Assembly (NCBI GenBank): GCA_012514125.1
Contig: JAAZAW010000105.1
Span: 1 to 9,339 of the forward strand
Length of the DNA stretch: 9,339 nt
DNA from: Phycisphaerae bacterium
GTDB taxonomy: Bacteria > Planctomycetota > Phycisphaerae > JAAYCJ01
Reading direction: 5' to 3'
Shown in pieces: positions 1 through 6,747 of this stretch (its first letter is position 1; every line of letters begins with the position of its first letter). Below the pieces are notes generated by a model, which worked only from the letters and a program-made list of their open reading frames with translations, ran no database searches and was not told the DNA's origin. The position numbers and the translations under genes are program-made.

Positions 1-150
1 ATACGCTTTTGATTTAGTCGTGTCGTAGCATTACAAATATCAAAATTTCGGTCGCTGAGCCTGTCGAAGCGACATGGCGTAAGCAAGCAAAAAGACCCTT
101 CGACTTTCCTCAGGACCCGAAACTACGACACGTTTAAATCAAAGGCGTAT
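1..150. repeat. Long imperfect inverted repeat (REPIN/MITE-like element)
   Basis: The outer arms 1-28 and 123-150 are reverse complements with three mismatched positions. They are followed inward by a second pair of arms, 46-59 with 109-122 (ttcggtcgctgag against ctcaggacccgaa), and a third, 63-69 with 98-104 (GTCGAAG against CTTCGAC). The loop is about 74-93, and 29-45 is an unpaired bulge. The inner part therefore holds two inverted copies of a core close to CTTCGACaggCTCAGcGACC. From memory, similar CTTCGACAGGCTCAG palindromes are dispersed repeats in many bacteria. The right arm ends on the first plus-strand base of the stop codon of the neighbouring gene. On the minus-strand transcript the segment would form a long hairpin at the operon's 3' end and could stabilise or end the message, but there is no U-tract. 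The element may extend beyond base 1. Confidence 0.75.
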
Positions 151-2858
151 TATTCCAAAACTGTTTTTTCCAACCCTAATTTTTTGATAATGGGAAAGCC
201 CGCCAATCGACCCAGAGTCCAGTACTTGCGATCAAGAGCACGCAGGGTCGCCAAGGTCGCATATTCAAGTTGTTTTTCGTCGGGGGCTGCAATAGTCAGG
301 ATATCCCCCTGCCGGCTGATCGTCGCCGACGAAAGCTCCGGGTCGATCCGGAAATTAACCGTCGCCCCATCGACCGGACGATCCGTCTCGACAATCGGCA
401 AAACCACCTTCGTAGTCGGCTCAACCTCCACACCATACCAGTAGCGGAAATATTCCTGCAGCCGATAGGCCATCAGATGCTCCATTTCGGTTGCACCCGA
501 GCCGACGACCAGCGTACAGTTAGGCTTGCCGTCGACGACAAACGGATACTCCAGAAGGTCCTGATCATCCAGAGCAAAAAGCTGGGAGCGATATTGTACT
601 TCCAGCTCACCTTGTCTGTTATTCGTAAGGAGAAACTCCGAGGAATCGGAGCCATCGACAGGATCAATCTTTTTTCCGTTCCAAATAACGGCATCGATCC
701 GCATATCTTCCGGAATACGAATACGTACTTTAGTCGATCCGTTTCCTTCGATGAGGGCTGTGAGTTTTCCTCCGGCGATGCCCATGTCTTCACTTACCTC
801 CGCTTTGACAATCACGTCCGGGGATAAGATTTCCATCTGCGCTCTTAGAAGAATCGGAGTCCGCACGGGGATTTCGAGCGAAACCAGAGTTTGCGAATCG
901 GCAATCGTATTAGTCAAGGCCTTTCCATCGTAATGACTGAAAAGAACAATTCCATCGGAGATTCGAGCATTCTGCACCGTCACCGTTCCCTGCACCGGCG
1001 AAGCGGTTTCATGGGCGACGGCAATCAGGGTTTTAAGCCCCCGTCCATACCGCGAGGACCACATCGGTTCAGGAACCCTGGCGGCAGGAACAGGCTGCCA
1101 GCCGGTCTTGACACATTCAACGATCGCCGGCAACCAGGTCATGAGCTTCTTATTACCGCCGGCCATCCACGGATTCGGTATTCCACCTAATCGTAAGCTC
1201 TGAAGCAAGGTAAAATCCGCCAACCCACGATAGATAAGCTTAAGCTGCTCCGCCGTCAAGGTCGATTCGTCGAAAAGTTCATCAAGTCGATAAGTACAAT
1301 GCCAGACCAGAGGCTTTTGCCCCAATTTCCAGCGTATCCGATCAGCATGCGTGCGCTCCACCGACCAGGGCGTTCCTTCCAACATAGCGGCATCGCCGCG
1401 GAAATAGACCGCAAAAGGACCGCCCGTTTCCGGATTAGGCACGATCGCTGTCAACGAACCGTCCTTGCGTTTAAGCGTGTGAACAAAGTCCATATATTTA
1501 GCGACACCGATATACGAACTGCAATAAACACCGACCTTGTCGTCCCACGCCCTTCCCGGCAAAGTCGCCAAAGCCGGCCCCGTATATCGCCAGGCATTGC
1601 CCGCACAATCCAGAGCGAAACCCACCGGATCGAATTCCTCGACAATCGCCCGCGTATCTTCTTCATATTGTTTGCCGAACGTCGTATTCAACGGAAAAAC
1701 ATTTCGCTCCAGGTCGCACCCCGAGGTCGCACCCTTCAAAATCCCCGCGTCGGGTCCGGTAATCAGGGCATCGGGATAACGCTCACGAGCCAGGGCGTCC
1801 TCACACCAGACCACATCGACATAAAACAGATCAGCCACTCCATCCTTTTTGCAATTGGCAAAAGCCTCCCTCCGCCAATCCAGAAACTTATCGCGAGAAA
1901 GCGCATAATGACGCTCCGGCTTGCGGTAAAAGTTATATTCCCACAGTTCCGGACGACAAAGAATATCGCCCGTGCGACGAAACGGCGCATAGCACCACGC
2001 CCAGCCGCAATACGTCCGGCGACACGATTCCTGACGCCACTCCGATCCCGGCCAGGCGTTTTGCATACTGTCGCCCAGATTGATTCGCGGATCGACTCCC
2101 GGATAAGGAACAAAGTAGCTGGGAAAACTTTCGTAATAAGCCTCCATCATCTCATATTTGCCCCATTCCCCCGGGGCCGCGCAAGTAACAAAACGAACCG
2201 CCTCTTCTTTTCCCGCATCGACCACAATGCGAGAGGTACACACCAGCAACCCGCTGTGAAGGTTCAGCGGCTGGTAAGAGTGCGTATAATAGGAAACCAA
2301 TTCCCCCGGTTCCAGTCCCACACCCAGCGTTGCTCGTTTATTCCACACCGCCGTCACAGGAAACCGCATACTCCAGTGCGGATATTTCTGTTCTTCAGGC
2401 GAGAGAAGCTTTTTAGGATTGACCACATCGTCCCATCCCGTAAACACCGTCAACACTTCGGACGACTCCACCCGAGGTTCCGGTCCAAGTTCCAGCCACA
2501 GTTGATCCGCACCGGTGTTACGACAAGTCATCTGCCAGACGATGCAACGACCAACAGGTTTAAGATTCAATTGAAGGTCCAGCGGGTGTTCCGTCTTATA
2601 AAACACGTCAATAGACTCACCCTGCTCAACAGCCTTAACCGGCCTGAGATTCACCTGTTTTTTTTGCTTGCCGTCATAAACTCGAAGCTTGGCACTTCGC
2701 AAAAAGGAAGCCTCCAGAGACGTTCGGACGCTTAAAGCTCCGTGCTTCGACGCCTTGATCGTCATGTGCCCCGCCGAAATCTGCGCCGATACCGAATTGA
2801 CAAGGCCGATCACCATACCAATACATAAAATAGATAAAAATAATCGATGTTGCCTCAT
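150..2858 (-). CDS. Secreted glycoside-hydrolase-like protein, family not assigned
   Basis: This 902-residue protein starts at the ATG at 2858. An upstream in-frame ATG at 2906 lies inside the previous gene, whereas the 2858 start has GAGAAAGG 8 nt before it and begins a clear signal peptide (hydrophobic core LFLSILCIGMVIGLV, cleavage near NSVSA/Q). Residues about 25-260 look like a beta-rich N-terminal domain. Residues about 260-600 look like an alpha/beta barrel rich in Trp, Cys and acidic residues: YVDVVWCED near 346-354, GFALDCAGN near 413-421 and AMLEGTPW near 491-498. D417 and E494 are my guess at catalytic acids. Residues about 620-765 look like Ig-like beta strands. Residues about 767-850 (VVDGKPNCTLVVGSGATEME) resemble the alpha/beta domain found at the N-terminus of GH67/GH20-type enzymes, here placed at the C-terminus. 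It is the last gene of the operon, 1 nt after its neighbour. Secretion is secure; enzymatic activity is inferred, and the substrate is unknown. Confidence 0.7.
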   Translation of the reverse strand: MRQHRLFLSILCIGMVIGLVNSVSAQISAGHMTIKASKHGALSVRTSLEASFLRSAKLRVYDGKQKKQVNLRPVKAVEQGESIDVFYKTEHPLDLQLNLKPVGRCIVWQMTCRNTGADQLWLELGPEPRVESSEVLTVFTGWDDVVNPKKLLSPEEQKYPHWSMRFPVTAVWNKRATLGVGLEPGELVSYYTHSYQPLNLHSGLLVCTSRIVVDAGKEEAVRFVTCAAPGEWGKYEMMEAYYESFPSYFVPYPGVDPRINLGDSMQNAWPGSEWRQESCRRTYCGWAWCYAPFRRTGDILCRPELWEYNFYRKPERHYALSRDKFLDWRREAFANCKKDGVADLFYVDVVWCEDALARERYPDALITGPDAGILKGATSGCDLERNVFPLNTTFGKQYEEDTRAIVEEFDPVGFALDCAGNAWRYTGPALATLPGRAWDDKVGVYCSSYIGVAKYMDFVHTLKRKDGSLTAIVPNPETGGPFAVYFRGDAAMLEGTPWSVERTHADRIRWKLGQKPLVWHCTYRLDELFDESTLTAEQLKLIYRGLADFTLLQSLRLGGIPNPWMAGGNKKLMTWLPAIVECVKTGWQPVPAARVPEPMWSSRYGRGLKTLIAVAHETASPVQGTVTVQNARISDGIVLFSHYDGKALTNTIADSQTLVSLEIPVRTPILLRAQMEILSPDVIVKAEVSEDMGIAGGKLTALIEGNGSTKVRIRIPEDMRIDAVIWNGKKIDPVDGSDSSEFLLTNNRQGELEVQYRSQLFALDDQDLLEYPFVVDGKPNCTLVVGSGATEMEHLMAYRLQEYFRYWYGVEVEPTTKVVLPIVETDRPVDGATVNFRIDPELSSATISRQGDILTIAAPDEKQLEYATLATLRALDRKYWTLGRLAGFPIIKKLGLEKTVLE

Positions 2859-2859
2859 A

Positions 2860-3711
2860 TTAACGGCCTTTCTCGTTTTCAGAGTGAGAATAAACTTTTC
2901 GAACAACCTTTCCGTCCGCCAGATGAACCAGAACCTCGTAGGTTGCGTTCATCGGCAAAGCTTTCAGTGTTTTTTCGTAATTTTTAGCCTTCGCCAAAGG
3001 CCCCGAATCGAAAATATCCTTCGCCGGTTCAGCCGAACGAATCACGACGCGATCGATCCTCTCTTCAGGTGCAGCTTTAACGTCGATATCCAGGTCCATC
3101 TCCGCCAAGCCGACCCAAAGATCATCAAAATACACTTCGCCGTGCGAAAAATACAAACCCATGTTAAACGCCAGATGCGTAATCGGTGCCGGAACCTTGA
3201 CTTCAATCTCAAAAGGCAACCAGACATCCGGATCAGGACCGGAAAGCGCCTCGGGAGGAAGAAAAACAGGTTCAAGCCAATGACCGCGTGAACTGGCGGC
3301 GTAAAATCGTCGATCCACTTTGACTTTTGTCTTATCCGGAAGCGCCCCCTCACCTGAAACCCATATCAGGATACGGCCTCCGCCCAATCGATAATACCCC
3401 TTGAACAAATACGTTCGATCCGATTCCACGGCAACAACCTGAGTCCAGTAGCCGCTCATCTTTCCTGTTTGTGTTTTGACGCCAAGACTCTTGTTTCCCG
3501 TGCGTCCGCCATGAGTCCAACTGATGATAAAATTCTCCTTCAAAGCCGAATCGAACGTCCAATATTTAGGCTGATCTTTCGCGACTTCTTCAATTGAAGG
3601 ATTCTTAACCAGATTCGGTGATGGAATGCCTTTGATTTGCACCTCGGCGGCGAACGACAGGATTGGCAAAAATACAACGGCTCCAAGCCAGGCACATCGT
3701 CTGGTAATCAT
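2860..3711 (-). CDS. Secreted carbohydrate-binding-module-like protein
   Basis: This 283-residue protein starts at the ATG at 3711, chosen because it follows GGGAGAG by a few bases and opens a signal peptide (MITRRCAWLGAVVFLPILSF, cleavage near AA/E). The ATG at 3756 adds a Cys-rich stretch with no signal-peptide character. Residues about 32-205 have the layout of a CBM4/9- or CBM22-like jelly roll: an opening NLVKNPSIEE, a YLFKGYYR strand, and a closing HGEVYFDDLWVG strand, which matches the usual ending xxYFDDVxL of these domains. Residues about 215-275 form a small beta-rich tail, perhaps Ig-like. No catalytic motif is visible. Its stop codon is 1 nt from the start of the GH-like gene, so the two are probably made in a fixed ratio and may act as a binding and enzyme pair. 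The exact CBM family and ligand are not determinable here. Confidence 0.7.
   Translation of the reverse strand: MITRRCAWLGAVVFLPILSFAAEVQIKGIPSPNLVKNPSIEEVAKDQPKYWTFDSALKENFIISWTHGGRTGNKSLGVKTQTGKMSGYWTQVVAVESDRTYLFKGYYRLGGGRILIWVSGEGALPDKTKVKVDRRFYAASSRGHWLEPVFLPPEALSGPDPDVWLPFEIEVKVPAPITHLAFNMGLYFSHGEVYFDDLWVGLAEMDLDIDVKAAPEERIDRVVIRSAEPAKDIFDSGPLAKAKNYEKTLKALPMNATYEVLVHLADGKVVRKVYSHSENEKGR
2867..2874 (-). promoter_or_regulatory. Ribosome binding site deciding the start at 2858
   Basis: GAGAAAGG on the minus strand lies 8 nt before the ATG at 2858 and inside the last codons of the upstream gene. It supports the 902-residue start over the longer ATG at 2906, and it implies that translation of the upstream gene feeds directly into this one. 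Confidence 0.6.
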
Positions 3712-3714
3712 GGT

Positions 3715-3721
3715 CTCTCCC
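3715..3721 (-). promoter_or_regulatory. Ribosome binding site deciding the start at 3711
   Basis: GGGAGAG on the minus strand lies just before the ATG at 3711. It argues for this start rather than the in-frame ATG at 3756. Confidence 0.6.
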
Positions 3722-3768
3722 GATAAAATACAACATGGACAACGAAAATTCGCCAAATTGAAGGGCTA

Positions 3769-4545
3769 TTATTCCGGCCACACATAATAATTGAAACTAG
3801 CGTTGGATATCCCTACGGGTTGACTTAAGATGTACAACGGCGTCACCGGAGCCGCGTGACCATCCGCCATCAGGACGTCAACCATTCCGCGATGTGCCCG
3901 ATAAGCTCGATATCCCACTCCGATATTACCATAAGCAATCTGATACGCACCGGCGTTCCATGCCGGCCGGAAACTATCACCAATAAGGAAAAAAGTCGAC
4001 GGCTGATCAATCCTGCCAAGTTGTTTTTCCACGTTTATACCTGATGCACTTCCGGTGACCGTATACTGCCGCATCCCGTAGGTCTGCATCTGCCACGCAA
4101 ATCTTCCCTCTTCCGCTCCCAGTTGCGCAATCAACTCCGATTCCGTTCTCACCGGGATACTGGGACAATGAAAAACATTATTCAGAATGCAATAGCCGTC
4201 CCAGCGAACTGTCGTCGTAGGTATATACTTAAGTTGTGAAAGCCGGGTGTGCCAGAATTGACGCAAGTAACCAGGCACTCCCACATAACTCGAAGGGTTG
4301 TAGTGTGCCGGAATGAAATCTTCATAATCGTTCGCATAAGAAAAAAGGGCCGCTCCGATCTGCTTCTGATTCGACAAACAGGCAGCAGCCTTGGCAACAT
4401 TTCGAGCATTAGCCAACGCCGGTAGCAGCAAAGCAATCAGCACCGCAATAATGGCCACAACAACCAATAATTCAATCAATGTAAAGGCAGTCTTGCGGCG
4501 AGGCACGCAAGATCCGAAGTAATGATAGGGCCGATCCTTTCGCAT
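3769..4545 (-). CDS. Prepilin-like protein with N-terminal methylation site and H-X9-DG motif
   Basis: This 258-residue protein starts at the ATG at 4545, which follows AGGAAAGGAA. The longer start at 4593 has no such signal. Residues 16-50 form a type IV prepilin leader and helix: basic RRK, then TA/FTLIELLVVVAIIAVLI, with the conserved Glu at position 5 after the predicted cleavage (E25 in the precursor). The residue before cleavage is Ala rather than the usual Gly, a substitution prepilin peptidases tolerate. Near the C-terminus AHRGMVDVLMADGHA fits the H-X9-DG motif (H218, D228-G229) of prepilin-type processing-associated proteins that are expanded in Planctomycetota and Lentisphaerota. 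The globular part has several Cys residues. It should lie in the inner membrane or a pseudopilus. Its place between a PEP-CTERM gene and CBM/GH genes suggests a role in surface binding or uptake of glycan rather than in a motility pilus. That role is inferred. Confidence 0.88.
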   Translation of the reverse strand: MRKDRPYHYFGSCVPRRKTAFTLIELLVVVAIIAVLIALLLPALANARNVAKAAACLSNQKQIGAALFSYANDYEDFIPAHYNPSSYVGVPGYLRQFWHTRLSQLKYIPTTTVRWDGYCILNNVFHCPSIPVRTESELIAQLGAEEGRFAWQMQTYGMRQYTVTGSASGINVEKQLGRIDQPSTFFLIGDSFRPAWNAGAYQIAYGNIGVGYRAYRAHRGMVDVLMADGHAAPVTPLYILSQPVGISNASFNYYVWPE

Positions 4546-4550
4546 GAGTG

Positions 4551-4560
4551 TTCCTTTCCT
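4551..4560 (-). promoter_or_regulatory. Ribosome binding site deciding the start at 4545
   Basis: AGGAAAGGAA on the minus strand ends 5 nt before the ATG at 4545. It supports this start over the in-frame ATG at 4593. Confidence 0.6.
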
Positions 4561-4596
4561 AAACGTCGTCGATAAATCTGGGATACCGTTCATTGC

Positions 4597-4622
4597 GACG
4601 ACTTGCGATGAGGCAAATCGTC
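4597..4622 (-). other. Intercistronic hairpin
   Basis: The arms 4597-4606 and 4613-4622 pair over 10 bp with one C/A-type position (a G-U wobble in the transcript), closing a 6-nt loop. It lies in the 101-nt gap between the PEP-CTERM gene and the prepilin-like gene. No run of U follows in the direction of transcription, so it is more likely an RNA processing or partial-attenuation element than a full intrinsic terminator. A second, weaker pairing (GTCGTCG near 4563-4569 with CGACGAC at 4596-4602) would compete with the same bases. Confidence 0.45.
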
Positions 4623-4646
4623 ACTAAATAATTCAATATCTAAAGA

Positions 4647-5453
4647 TTATTTTCGTCGATAAAATAATCCGCCCAACACCAGCAGCAGCAATGTCGCCGG
4701 TTCAGGAACCACCGAAACCTTCAGATCATCCAACAGTGTCCATGGCGAACCTGAATTTGTGGAAAATAATTCGATCCGCTCCAAGGCAACATCGGGGCTG
4801 TCCTTCAAGGAAATTGAATTCGATGTCCATGTTTGCACCGGAGTGCCGCTTTCCCATGTGGCGGGCGTCCATTGTGTAAGGCCAACAGTATAAACATCCT
4901 TCGAAAAATCCGCATTGATGACAACATCAAGTCTATTGAGAGAATTGGGGGCAAATACACTACCCGTATCGAAGGCTACACTTCCATCAGCCGCCAGGGC
5001 CTGAACAGTGTAGTTACCCGAACTATCACCAACATCGGAAACAATCAGTTCAAAAGGATAAGACAATGTCCCGCCATCTAAAACCTCGACACCACGAAAT
5101 CCAAAAGTATTGGTGCCGTAAGGAGAAAGATATAGTGTAAACTCAACCTGATACTGATCATTCTCGTCGGTTCCCGTCAGTGTGTAATAATTACTCTTTA
5201 CGTCCCAAAACGTAACTCCAATACCAGGCAAATCCCCATAAGGATCTTTAAAAGGACTGCTGTCCCCGCTTGCATCCAAGATCACCAGTGAAGTTCCTGT
5301 GCTAGCCCAGCCATACTGTCCTGATAAAACACGGGGATAAGGTTGAACGGTGTAGGAATTAAATCCTTCCACATCCAGCAAGGTTATGCTGGCCGTCACA
5401 CATGGAACCATCATGAACAATACCAGCACCAATAACACAGCAATGTTTCGCAT
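4647..5453 (-). CDS. PEP-CTERM secreted protein with jelly-roll-like domain
   Basis: This 268-residue protein begins with a signal peptide (MRNIAVLLVLVLFMMVPCVT, cleavage near TA/S) and ends with the full tripartite PEP-CTERM signal: VPEP at about 249-252, a short hydrophobic helix (ATLLLLVLGGLF) and the basic tail YRRK. Such tails are recognised and removed by an exosortase during export, which usually goes with exopolysaccharide-producing Gram-negatives. No exosortase gene is in the window. The middle (about 25-245) is beta-rich, ending in LERIELFSTNSG and WTLLDDLKVSVV, like the last strands of a concanavalin-like or CBM-like jelly roll. The start follows AAGGAGA by 7 nt. It is the first gene after the putative operator, so it heads the operon regulated by the adjacent LacI protein. 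The ligand is unknown. Confidence 0.88.
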   Translation of the reverse strand: MRNIAVLLVLVLFMMVPCVTASITLLDVEGFNSYTVQPYPRVLSGQYGWASTGTSLVILDASGDSSPFKDPYGDLPGIGVTFWDVKSNYYTLTGTDENDQYQVEFTLYLSPYGTNTFGFRGVEVLDGGTLSYPFELIVSDVGDSSGNYTVQALAADGSVAFDTGSVFAPNSLNRLDVVINADFSKDVYTVGLTQWTPATWESGTPVQTWTSNSISLKDSPDVALERIELFSTNSGSPWTLLDDLKVSVVPEPATLLLLVLGGLFYRRK

Positions 5454-5460
5454 CTGTCGG

Positions 5461-5467
5461 TCTCCTT
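5461..5467 (-). promoter_or_regulatory. Strong ribosome binding site of the PEP-CTERM gene
   Basis: AAGGAGA on the minus strand lies 7 nt before the ATG at 5453. It is the closest match to the Shine-Dalgarno consensus in the window, fitting the first gene of an operon. Confidence 0.65.
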
Positions 5468-5508
5468 ATAAAAAACATCAAAAACCACATTCACAAAAGA
5501 CTTGTCAC

Positions 5509-5526
5509 GAAAAACATATGTTGTTC
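5509..5526. promoter_or_regulatory. Candidate operator: 18-bp near-perfect palindrome
   Basis: The sequence GAAAAACATATGTTGTTC is symmetric about CAT/ATG, with 8 of 9 pairs matching and a perfect 10-bp core AACATATGTT. It lies between a LacI-family gene and the operon downstream and overlaps the possible -10 region, the usual place for a repressor site. LacI-family operators are typically palindromes of about this length but mostly have a central CG. The central AT here is atypical, so binding by the neighbouring regulator is inference. Confidence 0.5.
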
Positions 5527-5539
5527 CATAGGATGTCAA
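5513..5539 (-). promoter_or_regulatory. Possible promoter of the four-gene operon
   Basis: A perfect TTGACA (5539-5534) is followed after 15 nt by TATGTT (5518-5513), a 4 of 6 match to the -10 consensus. The spacer is short by one to two bases, so the -35 is convincing and the -10 is not. Transcription from here would give a leader of roughly 50 nt to the ATG at 5453. The -10 would lie within the palindrome, fitting repression by occlusion. Confidence 0.4.
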
Positions 5540-5557
5540 ACAAAACATTTACATGAT

Positions 5558-6616
5558 TTAACCCGCCGACTCCCGCCAAACGAATGACATGGGAACCTCC
5601 ACATTTCTAGAGGGTAAATCCGGATACTCCAACCGACTGAAAATCAAACGGTCAATCTCAACCGCCAAAGCTTTATCATTACGATGAACACTGGCCAGAG
5701 GAGGATCAAAATAATCGCAAAGAGACTCATCATTAAACCCACCGACCGCCACCGTCTCCGGAACCTTGATCTTATGAGATTTAAACCATTTCAAAGCCGC
5801 CGCCGCAAGATGATCCGTACTCGCAAAAACAACATCCGGCATCGTGGCGGCATTAATCTGCCATCGATCCAAAATCTTTGAAACATCCTGAGGATCGTTC
5901 GATAAAACGTCCACAACAGACTCGGGCTTGACCTCGATACCCTGCGTCTGAAACTCCGACAAAAATGCATAGGTCTTGACCATGTTTGTCGACCAGGAAT
6001 TAAAAACCATCGGCCTGGATCGATCGTTTGAAAGAAATTGATTCACAACCTGCCAATCGACCGGTGCGCCGCAAAGAACCATGGGCCTTCGCCGACCTTT
6101 CGAAAGAAAGTACCTGGCCATCTGCCTGATCCCTGCCGTAAGATCATAATAGATATAGTCGGCATCCACTTGATGCGGATAGTGACTCACAACAACACCG
6201 GCAGGAAACGCCTTGAGCCGATCGATAACCTCTCCCGGCCGATCGTGCAAAATAATCAAAGCATCGACACGTCGGCGAACAAAATCTTCCAGCGTCTGAT
6301 CGATAATGACCGGATCGGACAAACTGTCGACAACATATGAAATATATTCCCGCCGCATAGCCCGCAAAGTCAGGTCACGGGTCACGTTCATCGAAGGATG
6401 AGGTCCGCACAATGACCACAAAATCCCGATACTATGAGTCTTCCCCCCCTGCAACGCCCGACCCAGAAAACTGGGACGATAACCCATCTTCTGTGCCAGA
6501 TTCTTGATCTCTTCCCGCTTTTGCGAACTGACGCCCGCCCGACCCCTCAATGCCATCGACACCGCCGTCGGTGTGACGTTGGCCTTTTTCGCTATGTCTT
6601 TAATAGAAACCGTCAT
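5558..6616 (-). CDS. LacI-family transcriptional regulator
   Basis: This 352-residue protein has the normal LacI-family length. The N-terminus is a textbook DNA-binding domain: helix-turn-helix at about 3-24 (VSIKDIAKKANVTPTAVSMA), then RGRAGVS, REEIKNLAQKMGYRPS and a hinge helix near LGRALQGG (51-58) leading to the HSIGIL strand that opens the effector domain. The periplasmic-binding-protein-like part follows, with YIYYDLTAGIRQMARYFLSK near 154-173, DVVFASTDHLAAAALKWF near 261-278, KVPETVAVGGFNDE near 284-297, PPLASVH and the terminal VWRESAG. These proteins usually bind a sugar and regulate catabolic genes. The gene has its own promoter and lies just upstream of, and in the same direction as, the PEP-CTERM/CBM/GH operon, with a palindrome in between. 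Its ligand and whether it represses or activates cannot be read here. Confidence 0.95.
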   Translation of the reverse strand: MTVSIKDIAKKANVTPTAVSMALRGRAGVSSQKREEIKNLAQKMGYRPSFLGRALQGGKTHSIGILWSLCGPHPSMNVTRDLTLRAMRREYISYVVDSLSDPVIIDQTLEDFVRRRVDALIILHDRPGEVIDRLKAFPAGVVVSHYPHQVDADYIYYDLTAGIRQMARYFLSKGRRRPMVLCGAPVDWQVVNQFLSNDRSRPMVFNSWSTNMVKTYAFLSEFQTQGIEVKPESVVDVLSNDPQDVSKILDRWQINAATMPDVVFASTDHLAAAALKWFKSHKIKVPETVAVGGFNDESLCDYFDPPLASVHRNDKALAVEIDRLIFSRLEYPDLPSRNVEVPMSFVWRESAG

Positions 6617-6688
6617 CGACTACCCATTCTCAAAAGTTAAACACCCAAAGATTAACCTCATTTTCCAAAGTTCGCTCCCACATAAATC

Positions 6689-6717
6689 TCTATATCTCAC
6701 AGATAGATTCACGTCAA
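6689..6717 (-). promoter_or_regulatory. Predicted sigma-70-type promoter of the LacI gene
   Basis: TTGACG (6717-6712) and TATAGA (6694-6689) on the minus strand are separated by exactly 17 nt and each match the consensus at 5 of 6 positions. The start would fall near 6682, giving a leader of about 65 nt to the ATG at 6616. No strong Shine-Dalgarno sequence precedes that ATG (only a weak GAATGGG), suggesting modest expression of the regulator. Confidence 0.55.
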
Positions 6718-6747
6718 TACTACTCATATTTTCTCACATCATCTTTT

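Noticed and set aside
1..150. Insertion sequence or CRISPR repeat
   Set aside because: There is no transposase reading frame, the unit is too short, and there is no spaced direct-repeat series. The arms form one inverted hairpin.
1299..2735. Long plus-strand open frame of 478 codons opposite the GH-like gene
   Set aside because: Its translation is Arg/Pro/Ile/His-rich with no domain or signal, as expected for an antisense shadow. The opposite strand has a signal peptide, a ribosome site and protein-like composition.
3712..3756. Longer start of the CBM-like protein at 3756
   Set aside because: The added residues are Cys-rich and would bury the signal peptide. The ATG at 3711 has a ribosome site and begins the signal peptide directly.
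6331..6340. A second CAACATATG half-site inside the LacI gene as an auxiliary operator
   Set aside because: Only one half matches the palindrome upstream of the operon; the other half is not symmetric, and it lies in coding sequence.
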